The notes beneath the pieces were generated by a model, which was not told the origin of the DNA, ran no database searches, and saw nothing but the letters and a program-made list of their open reading frames with translations. The position numbers and the translations under genes were made by a program. This document shows positions 38,519 through 46,616 of a stretch of 64,000 nucleotides of DNA, piece by piece; positions within the stretch are counted from its first letter, which is position 1, and the number at the start of each line of letters is the position of its first letter. The stretch is from JACKCB01 sp964452775 (lineage in GTDB: Bacteria; Chloroflexota; Anaerolineae; Promineifilales; Promineifilaceae). The stretch is taken from the NCBI GenBank assembly GCA_964452775.1, contig CAYVQP010000009.1:1-64000 (forward strand). Reading direction: 5' to 3'.

Positions 38519-38601
38519 TGGGGAGTTGCCGGACAGAGCGCCCACGTCCGGCCCGCGCGAAGTACACCCGGCAGATATCTTCGCATAGTGCCCTCCGGTA
38601 G

Positions 38602-38630
38602 TTGACAGTCCCCAGGAAATAACCTATATT
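38602..38630 (+). promoter_or_regulatory. Promoter of the topoisomerase A-subunit gene
   Basis: -35 TTGACA (38602-38607, perfect), 17-base spacer, -10 TATATT (38625-38630). The start would be near 38637. Confidence 0.82.
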
Positions 38631-38650
38631 TGCTCTGCTGTAGAGCAAAT
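38628..38650. promoter_or_regulatory. 23-bp operator-like dyad over the -10 and start site
   Basis: Perfect 9-bp inverted arms ATTTGCTCT and AGAGCAAAT with a 5-base spacer. It overlaps the last three bases of the -10 box and covers the predicted start of transcription, the typical place for a repressor site. It does not match the Gram-positive or E. coli LexA box. The binding protein is unknown. Confidence 0.62.
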
Positions 38651-38683
38651 GTTTCATTACCGCAACATGGCATCAGGGATTGC

Positions 38684-41152
38684 ATGGAGATCGGACTCGT
38701 TCGCCAAATAGACATCAACGCTGAGATGCGTCAATCATATTTGAGCTACGCGATGAGCGTGATTGTTGCCCGCGCCTTGCCGGACGTGCGCGACGGGCTG
38801 AAGCCGGTGCAGCGCCGGATACTTTACGCGATGTACGACATGGGTCTTTGGCCGGATCGGCCATACCGCAAGTCGGCCCGCGTCGTCGGCGAGGTATTGG
38901 GGAAGTACCATCCCCACGGCGATCAGTCGGTCTATGATGCAATGGTTCGTCTGGCCCAGGATTTCTCCATGCGCTATCCGCTCGTTGATGGCCAGGGCAA
39001 CTTCGGCTCGATTGACGGAGATGGGGCGGCGGCGATGCGCTACACCGAGGCGCGCATGACCCGCCTGGGCTTCGATTTGCTGGAAGATATCGGCAAAGAG
39101 ACGGTGGACTTCGTGCCCAACTTTGACGAGTCCATGTTGGAGCCGGCGGTCATGCCCAGCATCCTGCCCAATCTACTGATCAACGGTTCTTCCGGCATCG
39201 CCGTGGGCCTATCCACAAGCATCCCGCCGCATAATCTGGGAGAAGTGATAGATGGGCTGACTTTCCTGTTGGACAATTGGAAGCAGCATGACCATGTCAC
39301 TATCGGCGACTTGATGCGCTTTATCCAGGGGCCGGACTTCCCGACGGGCGGCCTAGTTTATCGTTATCGCGGCAACGGCGAGGCTGACGCCTTGCGCAAC
39401 GCCTATGCGACCGGGAGGGGGCAGATCAGCGTGCGCGCCAAGGCGCACGTTGAACAGATGGAGCGGAACAAATCCCGCATCGTCATTACGGAACTCCCCT
39501 TCCAGATCAACAAAACCAACTTGCTCAGCAAGATCGCCGACCTGCATCGCGAGGGCCGGCTGGAAGGTCTTACGGACATGCGCGACGAATCTGACCGCAA
39601 TGGGATGCGCATTATTCTGGAGACCACCCGCACCGTCTCGCCAAAGGAACTGCTCGCCGAGCTGTTCCGGCTGACGCCCATGCAAAGCACCTTCAGCATC
39701 ATCATGGTGGCGCTGGTCAACGGCGAACCACGGGCGCTGACCCTCAAGCAGGTGTTGCGACATTATCTTGATCACCGGCTGGAGGTAACTGAGCGCCGCG
39801 CCAGGTACGACCTGGCGAAAGCACGAGAGCGCGCCCACATTCTGGAAGGGTTGCTCATTGCGCTCGACAATTTGGACGCGGTAATCGAGACCATCCGGCA
39901 TTCGCGGAACGCTGAGTCAGCGCGCGCGAATCTGATTCGCGCATTCAAACTGACCGAATTGCAGGCGCAGGCCATTCTGGATATGCAACTGCGCCGTCTG
40001 GCCGCCCTGGAACAAAAGAACATTCGCACGGAATACGAAGAGAAGCTAAAGCTCATTGCCCGGTTGGAGCAACTGCTGGCCAGCCCGGAATTGATGCGTC
40101 GTTCCGTGCGGGACGAGCTCTCGGAAATCAAGAAGAAGTATGCTGATTTGCGCAGAACGCAGATCGTTGACCAGGCGGATGCCGAACCGGTGACTGCCGC
40201 AGACTTGCTGCCGGATGAGCAAGTCTGGGTAGTCATGGGCGAGCAGGGCACGCTGTCGCGCACACCGACTACAGAATTACCGCAGTTGGCCGCGAGTGCG
40301 GACGAGCCGCCAAAGGCCCTGCTTACCGCCAACACTCAGGATATCTTATACCTCTTCGTTGCCGATGGCCGGGCCATCAGCCTGCCCGTTTATCAGCTGC
40401 CAATCGCCAGGGAATTGGGCAAGGGCGCCCATGTGGCCGATATGACCGCCCTGACGCGGCGCAATCACGTGGCGACGGCGTTGGTGTTGCCGGCTTCCGC
40501 CGAAGGCTACCTCTTCCTGACTACGGTGGGAGGGGTGGTCAAACGCATTCGCGTGGAAGACTTGCCGGGCATTGTCACCGAGCCATTTACTGTAATCAAT
40601 GTGCCGGAGGATGACACGCTGTACGCGGTGGCGCACACGAGCGGGAACGACGAGGTGATACTGGTATCTCGAACCGGCCAGGCCATTCGTTTTCTGGAAG
40701 AGGAAGTGCGACCGATGGGGCTTGCGGCGGGCGGGATGAAAGGCATTCGCTTAGGTGGCGCGGACGACGGCGTGGTGGCATTGGACCTGGTCCGGCCGGA
40801 CACCTTGCTCTGGTCAATAACCGACAACGGCCTGGCCAAGGCAACGCCAATCGATCAGTATCCGTTACAGGGGCGCTACGGCCAGGGCGTGATCAACCTG
40901 CGCCTTCCCGCCGGCGCAGAAGAGGTAGCAGCCGCGATCGTCGGGCCGGAGAATATGGAGATTGCTATCTGCACCACAAGAAGGGAGATTTTCAGGTCAA
41001 GAATTGACCAGACGATTGTGGGGAGTCGCAGCATTAAGGCGCGGCCCCTGCTGAAACTTGGGCAACGAGCGCGGGTAGCGCGCGTGTTGGCGCTAAATGC
41101 ATGGAAGTCGCCGGAAGAATTGGCCGGCAAACAACTGACATTATTGGACTGA
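38684..41152 (+). CDS. gyrA: DNA gyrase/topoisomerase IV subunit A
   Basis: 822 residues from ATG 38684. The breakage-reunion core is standard: PVQRRILYAM, YHPHGDQSVYD, GNFGSIDGDGAAAMRYTE with catalytic Tyr120, then the coiled coil and a C-terminal six-bladed domain. The GyrA box (QRRGGRG type) expected after SRTPTTEL is missing; the segment reads QLAASADEPPKA instead. The position of E. coli Ser83 is Gln81, while the Asp87 equivalent (Asp85) is kept. It is therefore type IIA A subunit for certain, but gyrase versus topo IV activity is open. No B-subunit gene is nearby. Confidence 0.9.
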   Translation: MEIGLVRQIDINAEMRQSYLSYAMSVIVARALPDVRDGLKPVQRRILYAMYDMGLWPDRPYRKSARVVGEVLGKYHPHGDQSVYDAMVRLAQDFSMRYPLVDGQGNFGSIDGDGAAAMRYTEARMTRLGFDLLEDIGKETVDFVPNFDESMLEPAVMPSILPNLLINGSSGIAVGLSTSIPPHNLGEVIDGLTFLLDNWKQHDHVTIGDLMRFIQGPDFPTGGLVYRYRGNGEADALRNAYATGRGQISVRAKAHVEQMERNKSRIVITELPFQINKTNLLSKIADLHREGRLEGLTDMRDESDRNGMRIILETTRTVSPKELLAELFRLTPMQSTFSIIMVALVNGEPRALTLKQVLRHYLDHRLEVTERRARYDLAKARERAHILEGLLIALDNLDAVIETIRHSRNAESARANLIRAFKLTELQAQAILDMQLRRLAALEQKNIRTEYEEKLKLIARLEQLLASPELMRRSVRDELSEIKKKYADLRRTQIVDQADAEPVTAADLLPDEQVWVVMGEQGTLSRTPTTELPQLAASADEPPKALLTANTQDILYLFVADGRAISLPVYQLPIARELGKGAHVADMTALTRRNHVATALVLPASAEGYLFLTTVGGVVKRIRVEDLPGIVTEPFTVINVPEDDTLYAVAHTSGNDEVILVSRTGQAIRFLEEEVRPMGLAAGGMKGIRLGGADDGVVALDLVRPDTLLWSITDNGLAKATPIDQYPLQGRYGQGVINLRLPAGAEEVAAAIVGPENMEIAICTTRREIFRSRIDQTIVGSRSIKARPLLKLGQRARVARVLALNAWKSPEELAGKQLTLLD

Positions 41153-41234
41153 CAGCCGGCGCAGGTTGTCAGCTGGCAGGTCGGCCGGCGTGCAAGGTCA
41201 GACCTGGAAACGTGCGCGGATCGAGGAGAGAACA

Positions 41235-41699
41235 ATGAACTTCAAGGATCACTGGGTGACTGACAGCGAGGGCCGCCAGTTTGTTTTTACGGTGGAAATG
41301 CAGCGTGCTCTAAGTGAAGCCGGCTTACCGGTCGAGCCGGACCACGTCCGCGAGCTGGGAAAACTGCCCACCCCCCGGCCTTCGGGAAACCGTTCGGACA
41401 GACCGCGCCAGGAGCCTGCCCCGGCAGCGCCGCCGGTGGAGATGGATGAACCGGCGACCATTCAAATAGACCCACGTACCGGCAAATATCTGGGGCGCAT
41501 GAAGTGGTACAATGCGACCAAGGGTTACGGTTTCATTGCTCGGGGCGGAGGCGAAGACATCTTCTTCCACAAATCATCCGTTACTTCCGATCCGGATTTG
41601 CTGGAGGAAGGTTGCTGGGTGCTTTATGATGTGGAGGAACGTCGCAAGGGCCTGGAGGCCGCTGAAGTGGAGCTTTATGAAGGCGACCCGCTGGAATAA
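41235..41699 (+). CDS. Protein with C-terminal cold-shock domain
   Basis: 154 residues from ATG 41235, with AGGAG at normal distance. Residues about 90-150 form a cold-shock OB fold: GRMKWYNATKGYGFI (RNP1 region) and EDIFFHKSSV (RNP2). The first 45 residues (from MNFKDHW) form a short unidentified domain, joined by a Pro-rich linker. Free CspA-type proteins are only about 67 residues, so the N-terminal part is an addition. It probably binds single-stranded RNA or DNA. Confidence 0.85.
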   Translation: MNFKDHWVTDSEGRQFVFTVEMQRALSEAGLPVEPDHVRELGKLPTPRPSGNRSDRPRQEPAPAAPPVEMDEPATIQIDPRTGKYLGRMKWYNATKGYGFIARGGGEDIFFHKSSVTSDPDLLEEGCWVLYDVEERRKGLEAAEVELYEGDPLE

Positions 41700-41718
41700 T
41701 GCGGTACGGAAGTGAGCG

Positions 41719-42240
41719 ATGATTACTGAGAACTATGGCGCCGTTACCTGGAGGGGAGTGAAGCGGACCGTTCTAGGCGATCCGCTCAAGCCGGGCGACC
41801 TGGCGCCGGATTTCCAACTGACGGCTAACGATTGGAGCCAGGTCACGCTGGCCTCCTCGGCCGGCAAGGTGCGCCTGATTTCAGTGGTCCCCTCGCTCGA
41901 TACCGGTGTATGCGACGCGCAGACCCGGCGTTTCAACGAAGAGGCCGCGGCTTTGGGCGAAGGCGTCGTGATCCTGACCGTCAGCGCCGATACGCCCTAT
42001 GCCCAGCGCAGATGGTGTGGGGCCGCCGGGGTGAGCCGGGTGCAAACGCTATCTGACCACATGAACATGAACTTCGGCAATGCTTACGCCACCCATATGA
42101 AGGAAGTCCGCCTGGAACGGCGAGCAGTCTTCGTGGTGGATGCGAACGACCTCATTACCTATGTGGAATATATGCCGGACATCGTGCAGCACCCGGACTA
42201 TGCCGGCGCGCTGGAGGCGGTCAAGAAGGCGCTAGAATAG
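41719..42240 (+). CDS. tpx: Thiol peroxidase (Tpx-type peroxiredoxin)
   Basis: 173 residues. The atypical 2-Cys site is complete: peroxidatic Cys65 in PSLDTGVCDAQT and resolving Cys100 in RRWCGAAG, the same spacing class as E. coli Tpx (Cys61/Cys95). It reduces peroxides with thioredoxin. It follows the cold-shock-domain gene by 19 bases. Confidence 0.95.
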   Translation: MITENYGAVTWRGVKRTVLGDPLKPGDLAPDFQLTANDWSQVTLASSAGKVRLISVVPSLDTGVCDAQTRRFNEEAAALGEGVVILTVSADTPYAQRRWCGAAGVSRVQTLSDHMNMNFGNAYATHMKEVRLERRAVFVVDANDLITYVEYMPDIVQHPDYAGALEAVKKALE

Positions 42241-42295
42241 GCGAGTTGGGCGGAGAGCCGGGCCAGCCAAAAAAAGGCCCCTGTGGGTGGCGCTG

Positions 42296-43276
42296 TCAGT
42301 GGTGCTCGCCGCCCACCAGACGTGGGTCCAGGGCGTCGCGCAAGCCGTCGCCCAGCAGATTAAAGGCCAGCACGGTGATCATGATGCCGATGCCGGGGAA
42401 GAAGACAAGATACGGGGCGCTAAACACCTGGTTGCGCTCGCTGGCTAACATGAAGCCCCATTCCGGCGTGGGCGGCTGAGCGCCCAGGCCGATGAATGAG
42501 AGCGCCGCCGTGTCCAGGATGGCTGTGGCAATGCCCAGTGTGGCAGCGACAATCAGCGGGGGAAGGGAGTTTGGCAGGATGCGCCGGAACAGAATTGAGC
42601 TTGTGCTTGCCCCCAGTGCGCGAGACGCCTCGACGAAATCATACTCACGCACGGACAAGACCGTCGCTCGTGTGACGCGCGCATAGGCTGGGATACTGAT
42701 GATGGCGATAGCCAGCATGGCGTTGGTCAGGCCGGGGCCAATCACGCTGACGATCGCGATTGCCAGCAGCAAGAACGGGAAGGCCAGCACCACATCCATC
42801 AGGCGCATGACGATGTTGTCGAATGCGCCGCCAAAGTAGCCGGCCATCGCTCCGATTAGCGTGCCCACGATGACCGCAAAGGCAACCGTGGTTACGCCAA
42901 CGGTCAGGGACACCCGCGCACCATAGACGACGCGGGAGAATAGGTCGCGCACATTTCCGTCAATGCCCATCAAGTGCTGCGGCTGATCTTCGGGGCAGCC
43001 CAACAAGTGGATGCACGGGGGCTGGCGCTTCTTGACATCCTCGACCCCAATCAGCACCTGTTCGGGATTGTAGGGGGCTACGACCGGCGCAAAGATGGCC
43101 AGGAACACCAGGAAGGAGAGAATGATCATGCCCACTACGGCGGAGCGCTGCCGGAAGAGGCGCCGGAAGGTCAGTCGCCACAGGCTATTCGCCCGATAGT
43201 CGCCGATATCAGCAACGCCGGCATCGTCCAGCTGCAGTTCAGTTACAGACGTGGTTGCCAGTGTACTTCCTTCCAT
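42296..43276 (-). CDS. Oligopeptide/dipeptide ABC transporter permease (OppC/DppC type)
   Basis: 326 residues from ATG 43276. OppC-type N-terminal cytoplasmic tail, first helix (MIILSFLVFLAIFAPVVAPY), a cysteine-containing outside loop (CIHLLGCPEDQP), then five helices. The EAA loop that meets the ATPase is EASRALGASTSSILFRRILPN. It is downstream of OppB and the binding protein on the same strand. No OppD/OppF ATPase gene is present here. Confidence 0.93.
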   Translation of the reverse strand: MEGSTLATTSVTELQLDDAGVADIGDYRANSLWRLTFRRLFRQRSAVVGMIILSFLVFLAIFAPVVAPYNPEQVLIGVEDVKKRQPPCIHLLGCPEDQPQHLMGIDGNVRDLFSRVVYGARVSLTVGVTTVAFAVIVGTLIGAMAGYFGGAFDNIVMRLMDVVLAFPFLLLAIAIVSVIGPGLTNAMLAIAIISIPAYARVTRATVLSVREYDFVEASRALGASTSSILFRRILPNSLPPLIVAATLGIATAILDTAALSFIGLGAQPPTPEWGFMLASERNQVFSAPYLVFFPGIGIMITVLAFNLLGDGLRDALDPRLVGGEHH

Positions 43277-43335
43277 AGTAGTTATCTGGCCGGCGGCGGG
43301 CAATCAAGAGCAGCCCTACCGGTAGGCCCACTTAA

Positions 43336-44415
43336 TCAATCCAGGCGAATACGCGGGTCAAGGTACGCATATGACAGATCAATGATCAGGTTAATGATTA
43401 CGTATCCAATTGCAATCACCACCACAAAACCCTGAATAATGGGATAGTCTCGGGCGGTGATCGCCTCGAACAGCCCACGGCCGATGCCGCTCAGGCCAAA
43501 CACACTCTCGGTGAGGATCGCCCCGCTGAGGACCAGGCCGAGTTGTAAGCCGGCTATGGTGACGATGGGCAGCAACGCGTTGCGAAAGGCATGCTTCAGG
43601 ACAATTGTGTACTTGTCAAGTCCCTTCGCGCGCGCGGTGCGAATGTAATCCAGTCCCAGGACCTCCAGCATGGCGGATCGAGTCATGCGGGCGATGATGG
43701 CCATTGAGATCGTGCTTAGCGCCACCGCCGGCAAGATCAGGTGCATGGCGGCGTCGGTCAGCACTGACCAGGCCATCGTAATGATCGAATTGAAGATGTA
43801 GAAGTTGGCGATGAATTCCGCTACCCCGGCTGAGAAGCTACCTTCCGTCATCACCCAACCCCAGACTTCATAGAATGGGATTGACTCTACGCCGGCGGAC
43901 AGCCTTCCGCTGGGTGGCAACGCAAAGATCGTGTTCTTGAGCAGCAGGGCAAATATGTATTGCAGCATTAAGCCCAACCAGAACACCGGCATGGACACGC
44001 CGATATTCGCCCCAACCATGGTCCCCACATCTATTGCCGAGTTTCGCCTTACCGCCGACAGAATGCCCAGCGGGATTCCGACAATTAATGCAAAAGTCAG
44101 AGCGGCAATACCGAGTTCTAGTGTGGTCGGCATCTTTTCAATCAATATCTCGGTTACCGGGCGCTTGAAGCGGATCGAATCGCCCAGATCGCCGCTGGCA
44201 ATCTCCCGCAAGTATATGGCGAACTGCACCGGCAGCGGCTCGTCCAGTCCCCTGTCTTCAATGAACTTCGCACAGACTTCCGGCGTCGCCTTTTCGCCGA
44301 GTATGGCCGTGCAGGGATCTCCCGGGATCAGCCGGGCCAGCATGAAGGTAACGAACAATACCCCGAATACGACAGGGATAGCAGCAACAAGCCGGCGAAT
44401 GATGTACTGTGTCAT
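43336..44415 (-). CDS. Oligopeptide/dipeptide ABC transporter permease (OppB/DppB type)
   Basis: 359 residues. It starts with the family-typical MTQYIIRRLVAAIPVVFGVLF helix split by an outside domain (GDPCTAILGEKATPEVC), and the EAA-type loop is TARAKGLDKYTIVLKHAFRNALLP. Six membrane helices. It lies between the binding-protein gene and OppC. The outside loop has two Cys that may bond. Confidence 0.94.
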   Translation of the reverse strand: MTQYIIRRLVAAIPVVFGVLFVTFMLARLIPGDPCTAILGEKATPEVCAKFIEDRGLDEPLPVQFAIYLREIASGDLGDSIRFKRPVTEILIEKMPTTLELGIAALTFALIVGIPLGILSAVRRNSAIDVGTMVGANIGVSMPVFWLGLMLQYIFALLLKNTIFALPPSGRLSAGVESIPFYEVWGWVMTEGSFSAGVAEFIANFYIFNSIITMAWSVLTDAAMHLILPAVALSTISMAIIARMTRSAMLEVLGLDYIRTARAKGLDKYTIVLKHAFRNALLPIVTIAGLQLGLVLSGAILTESVFGLSGIGRGLFEAITARDYPIIQGFVVVIAIGYVIINLIIDLSYAYLDPRIRLD

Positions 44416-44566
44416 GGCCTAAGTCTGCCTTGACAATGGCCATGAGTCCGGCCTTCACGACCGTAGCTCATGGCCAAGGATCAGGTGGGGCAGGACAACT
44501 GCTTGAAACAGCCATCCTGCCCCGAACGGAGCAAGGGTTAGCCCGAAAGCGGGCTATCTACCACAA

Positions 44567-46393
44567 CTATTCCTCTGGGGCGTTAAGGAAGCCGCCCCAC
44601 AGGGCCGTGAAGTATGAGAATGCGCCTGTGTTCCCGGTATGCAACGGATGTGCGGCATCCCATTGCAGACCCCAGGAGAGGACGACGTCATTCGCATCGA
44701 ACTTGGAGCCATCGTGGAAGACTACGCCCTCGCGCAGGGTGCAGGTCCACACGGTCAGGTCCTCGTTCGGTTCGCAGGCTGTGGCCAGACCCGGCTCTAC
44801 CGCGGTGCCGCCAACCTCATAGGAAAGCAACGCCTCGGTGACCTGCTCGCACGCGCGCAGCGATTCACCATCGGTCTCATCAGCGCAGTATAGGCTGATG
44901 GGTTCAGCGTTCTGCATCCAGACGAAGGTATCCTTGCCGGGATTCATCACCGCAAAGTACTCATTGCCCAACGGGCTGGCATGCGCCCCTTCGACGCCGG
45001 CCTGGAAGGCAGTAGCCGAGCCGCCGTGCGCTATCGGTACCATCGGCACATGCGTCCGGATGGCATTGTTAGCTTCGACGTAGAAGGGTTCGCGGGCGGC
45101 ATCGTCAGCCAGAGCAGCGCCGGCGATGAGTGCAGCCGTAATGTCATCGAAGTGCGTACCGAACTGCGGCGATGAACCTGCGCCGAAGTGATAGTCCAGG
45201 AAGTTGGTCATGTCAGGATAGTCAGCGCCCCAGCCAAGCAGGTACAGACCCTCCAGCTCGCCGGCGTCGGCGGCGGCCAGAAACGCGCCCGATTCCATGA
45301 CTTCAATCTCGGCGGTGATGTTCAGGTTTTCCAGCAATTGCGCCTGAATGTCTTGCGCCACCAGCGAGGGCTCGGGCAGGTAACCGCGGACCACATCGCG
45401 ATAGTTGATCACGGTGGTGAATCCATCCGGGAAGCCGGCTTCGGTCAGCAGCGCCTTCGCAGCTTCCGGATCGAACTCATACCATTCGTCGCCAGTGCAG
45501 CCGTTCGGAATGGAGCAAGGTGTGAAGTGCGTTGCCACTTCCGAGCCGGCCGGGTAGAAGTTGTCCACGATACGTTGGCGATCAATGCCCATGGCGATGG
45601 CCTGGCGCACCATTTCGTTGTCGAACGGCGCGAAGACGTTGTTCATGCCGACGTAGAAGATATTCAGCGCGGGCCGCTCGATCAACTGCAACGCAGAATC
45701 GCTGCTGATCGTCTCGAAGTCATCCGGGCTGGGGTTGTCAATGCCGTCAACGGTGCCGGACTGCAGTTCCAGCAACCGGGCAGCGCCTTCCGTGCTCCAG
45801 CGGAAGACCAGCGTTTCGGTCGCCGCCGGGTCGCCCCAGTAGGCATCGTTGCGGGTGAAGACAACTTCCTCACCACGCGACCAGCGATCGATCATGTAGG
45901 GGCCGGTGCCGATCGGATGCTCAAGGATGTCACCCGTGCCGCCGGTCGCTTCCAGATATTCGCTCGGCTGGATGGCGAACGCCGTAAAGGCAGCCTTGGA
46001 GCGGAACGCCGGGTCTGGGCGGCACATCGTGAACTGCACCGTCAGCTCGTCGAGCGCGGCAATCTCCTGGATCAAACCACCATAATCGCAACTCTCCGCG
46101 GTCATTACCATGGGGGTAAATTCTGCGGCGGCCGGCGCTTCAGTGGCTTCTTCTGCGGGCGCTTCAGTGGCTTCTTCTGCCGGCGCCTCGGTCGGCTCTT
46201 CCATGGCCTCTTCAGTAGGCTCTTCCATTGGCTCTTCGGTCGGCTCTTCGGCGACCTCTTCTTCGGTCTCCGCTTCTTCTTCGGCTGGAGCTTCGGTTGC
46301 CGCCGGCTCGGTCGTTCCGCCGGTACAGGCGACAACCGCCAGGCCAAGCAGAAGCAGAATTACTATGAACTTAAACAAATGGGCGTTGCGCAT
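44567..46393 (-). CDS. Oligopeptide ABC transporter binding lipoprotein, apparently circularly permuted (SBP_bac_5)
   Basis: 608 residues with signal and lipobox VVAC (Cys23), then a 68-residue Glu/Pro/Thr/Ala stalk. The binding fold begins at about residue 92 with what is normally the middle of the family (DELTVQFTMCRPDPAF, HPIGTGPYMIDRW). It runs on through FDNEMVRQAIAMGIDRQRI and LGWGADYPD to what is normally the C-terminal end (near 485). Residues 486-608 are the segment normally at the N-terminus: DTFVWMQNAEPISL, DETDGESLRACEQ, LREGVVFHDGSKFDANDVV (FHDG near 560) and the last FTALWGGFLNAPEE. Ten or so Cys suggest disulfides. AAGGAG lies seven bases before the ATG. Role: captures peptides for the OppBC pair downstream. 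Confidence 0.9.
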   Translation of the reverse strand: MRNAHLFKFIVILLLLGLAVVACTGGTTEPAATEAPAEEEAETEEEVAEEPTEEPMEEPTEEAMEEPTEAPAEEATEAPAEEATEAPAAAEFTPMVMTAESCDYGGLIQEIAALDELTVQFTMCRPDPAFRSKAAFTAFAIQPSEYLEATGGTGDILEHPIGTGPYMIDRWSRGEEVVFTRNDAYWGDPAATETLVFRWSTEGAARLLELQSGTVDGIDNPSPDDFETISSDSALQLIERPALNIFYVGMNNVFAPFDNEMVRQAIAMGIDRQRIVDNFYPAGSEVATHFTPCSIPNGCTGDEWYEFDPEAAKALLTEAGFPDGFTTVINYRDVVRGYLPEPSLVAQDIQAQLLENLNITAEIEVMESGAFLAAADAGELEGLYLLGWGADYPDMTNFLDYHFGAGSSPQFGTHFDDITAALIAGAALADDAAREPFYVEANNAIRTHVPMVPIAHGGSATAFQAGVEGAHASPLGNEYFAVMNPGKDTFVWMQNAEPISLYCADETDGESLRACEQVTEALLSYEVGGTAVEPGLATACEPNEDLTVWTCTLREGVVFHDGSKFDANDVVLSWGLQWDAAHPLHTGNTGAFSYFTALWGGFLNAPEE

Positions 46394-46463
46394 GTCTCTT
46401 CTCCTTGTTTAGATTGACAAACTTGTGGTACGGGGGCCACATTTCTGACTTGCACCGTACTGT

Positions 46464-46492
46464 ATATTAGCATGCGCTGAGCATGCGGGCAA
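46464..46492 (-). promoter_or_regulatory. Candidate promoter of the peptide transporter operon with direct repeats
   Basis: On the minus strand: -35 TTGCCC (46487-46492), 17-base spacer, -10 TAATAT (46464-46469); both are imperfect. The spacer holds two copies of AGCATGCG on the plus strand (46469-46476 and 46480-46487), 11 bases apart, about one helix turn, as for a regulator site. Confidence 0.45.
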
Positions 46493-46603
46493 AGGCAAGC
46501 CGATCTCCAGAAAAAAACGGGCCTGCGGCGGCGAACAGCGATCGCGAGCCTATTTACGCCACATTCGCGGAAGCCGGCGCTTTCTGGTTGCCGGACGGAC
46601 AGG

Positions 46604-46609
46604 TATAAT
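46604..46609 (+). promoter_or_regulatory. -10 box of polX placing the start codon at +1
   Basis: A perfect TATAAT ends only seven bases before the polX ATG (46617). A possible -35 (TTTCTG) lies 17 bases upstream. There is no ribosome-binding sequence between, so the mRNA is probably leaderless. Confidence 0.5.
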
Positions 46610-46616
46610 TGGCAGT

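Noticed and set aside
42241..42295. Terminator between tpx and the OppC-type permease gene
   Set aside because: There is a seven-A run (seven T on the minus strand), but I could not find a convincing stem next to it.
46120..46330. Repetitive DNA suggesting a CRISPR or satellite
   Set aside because: The repeats are in frame and encode the Glu/Pro/Thr stalk of the lipoprotein; there are no regular repeat-spacer units.
45188..46417. 409-codon plus-strand frame
   Set aside because: Mirror image of the binding-lipoprotein gene; the repetitive Gly/Phe/Arg end is simply the antisense of the Glu/Pro stalk.
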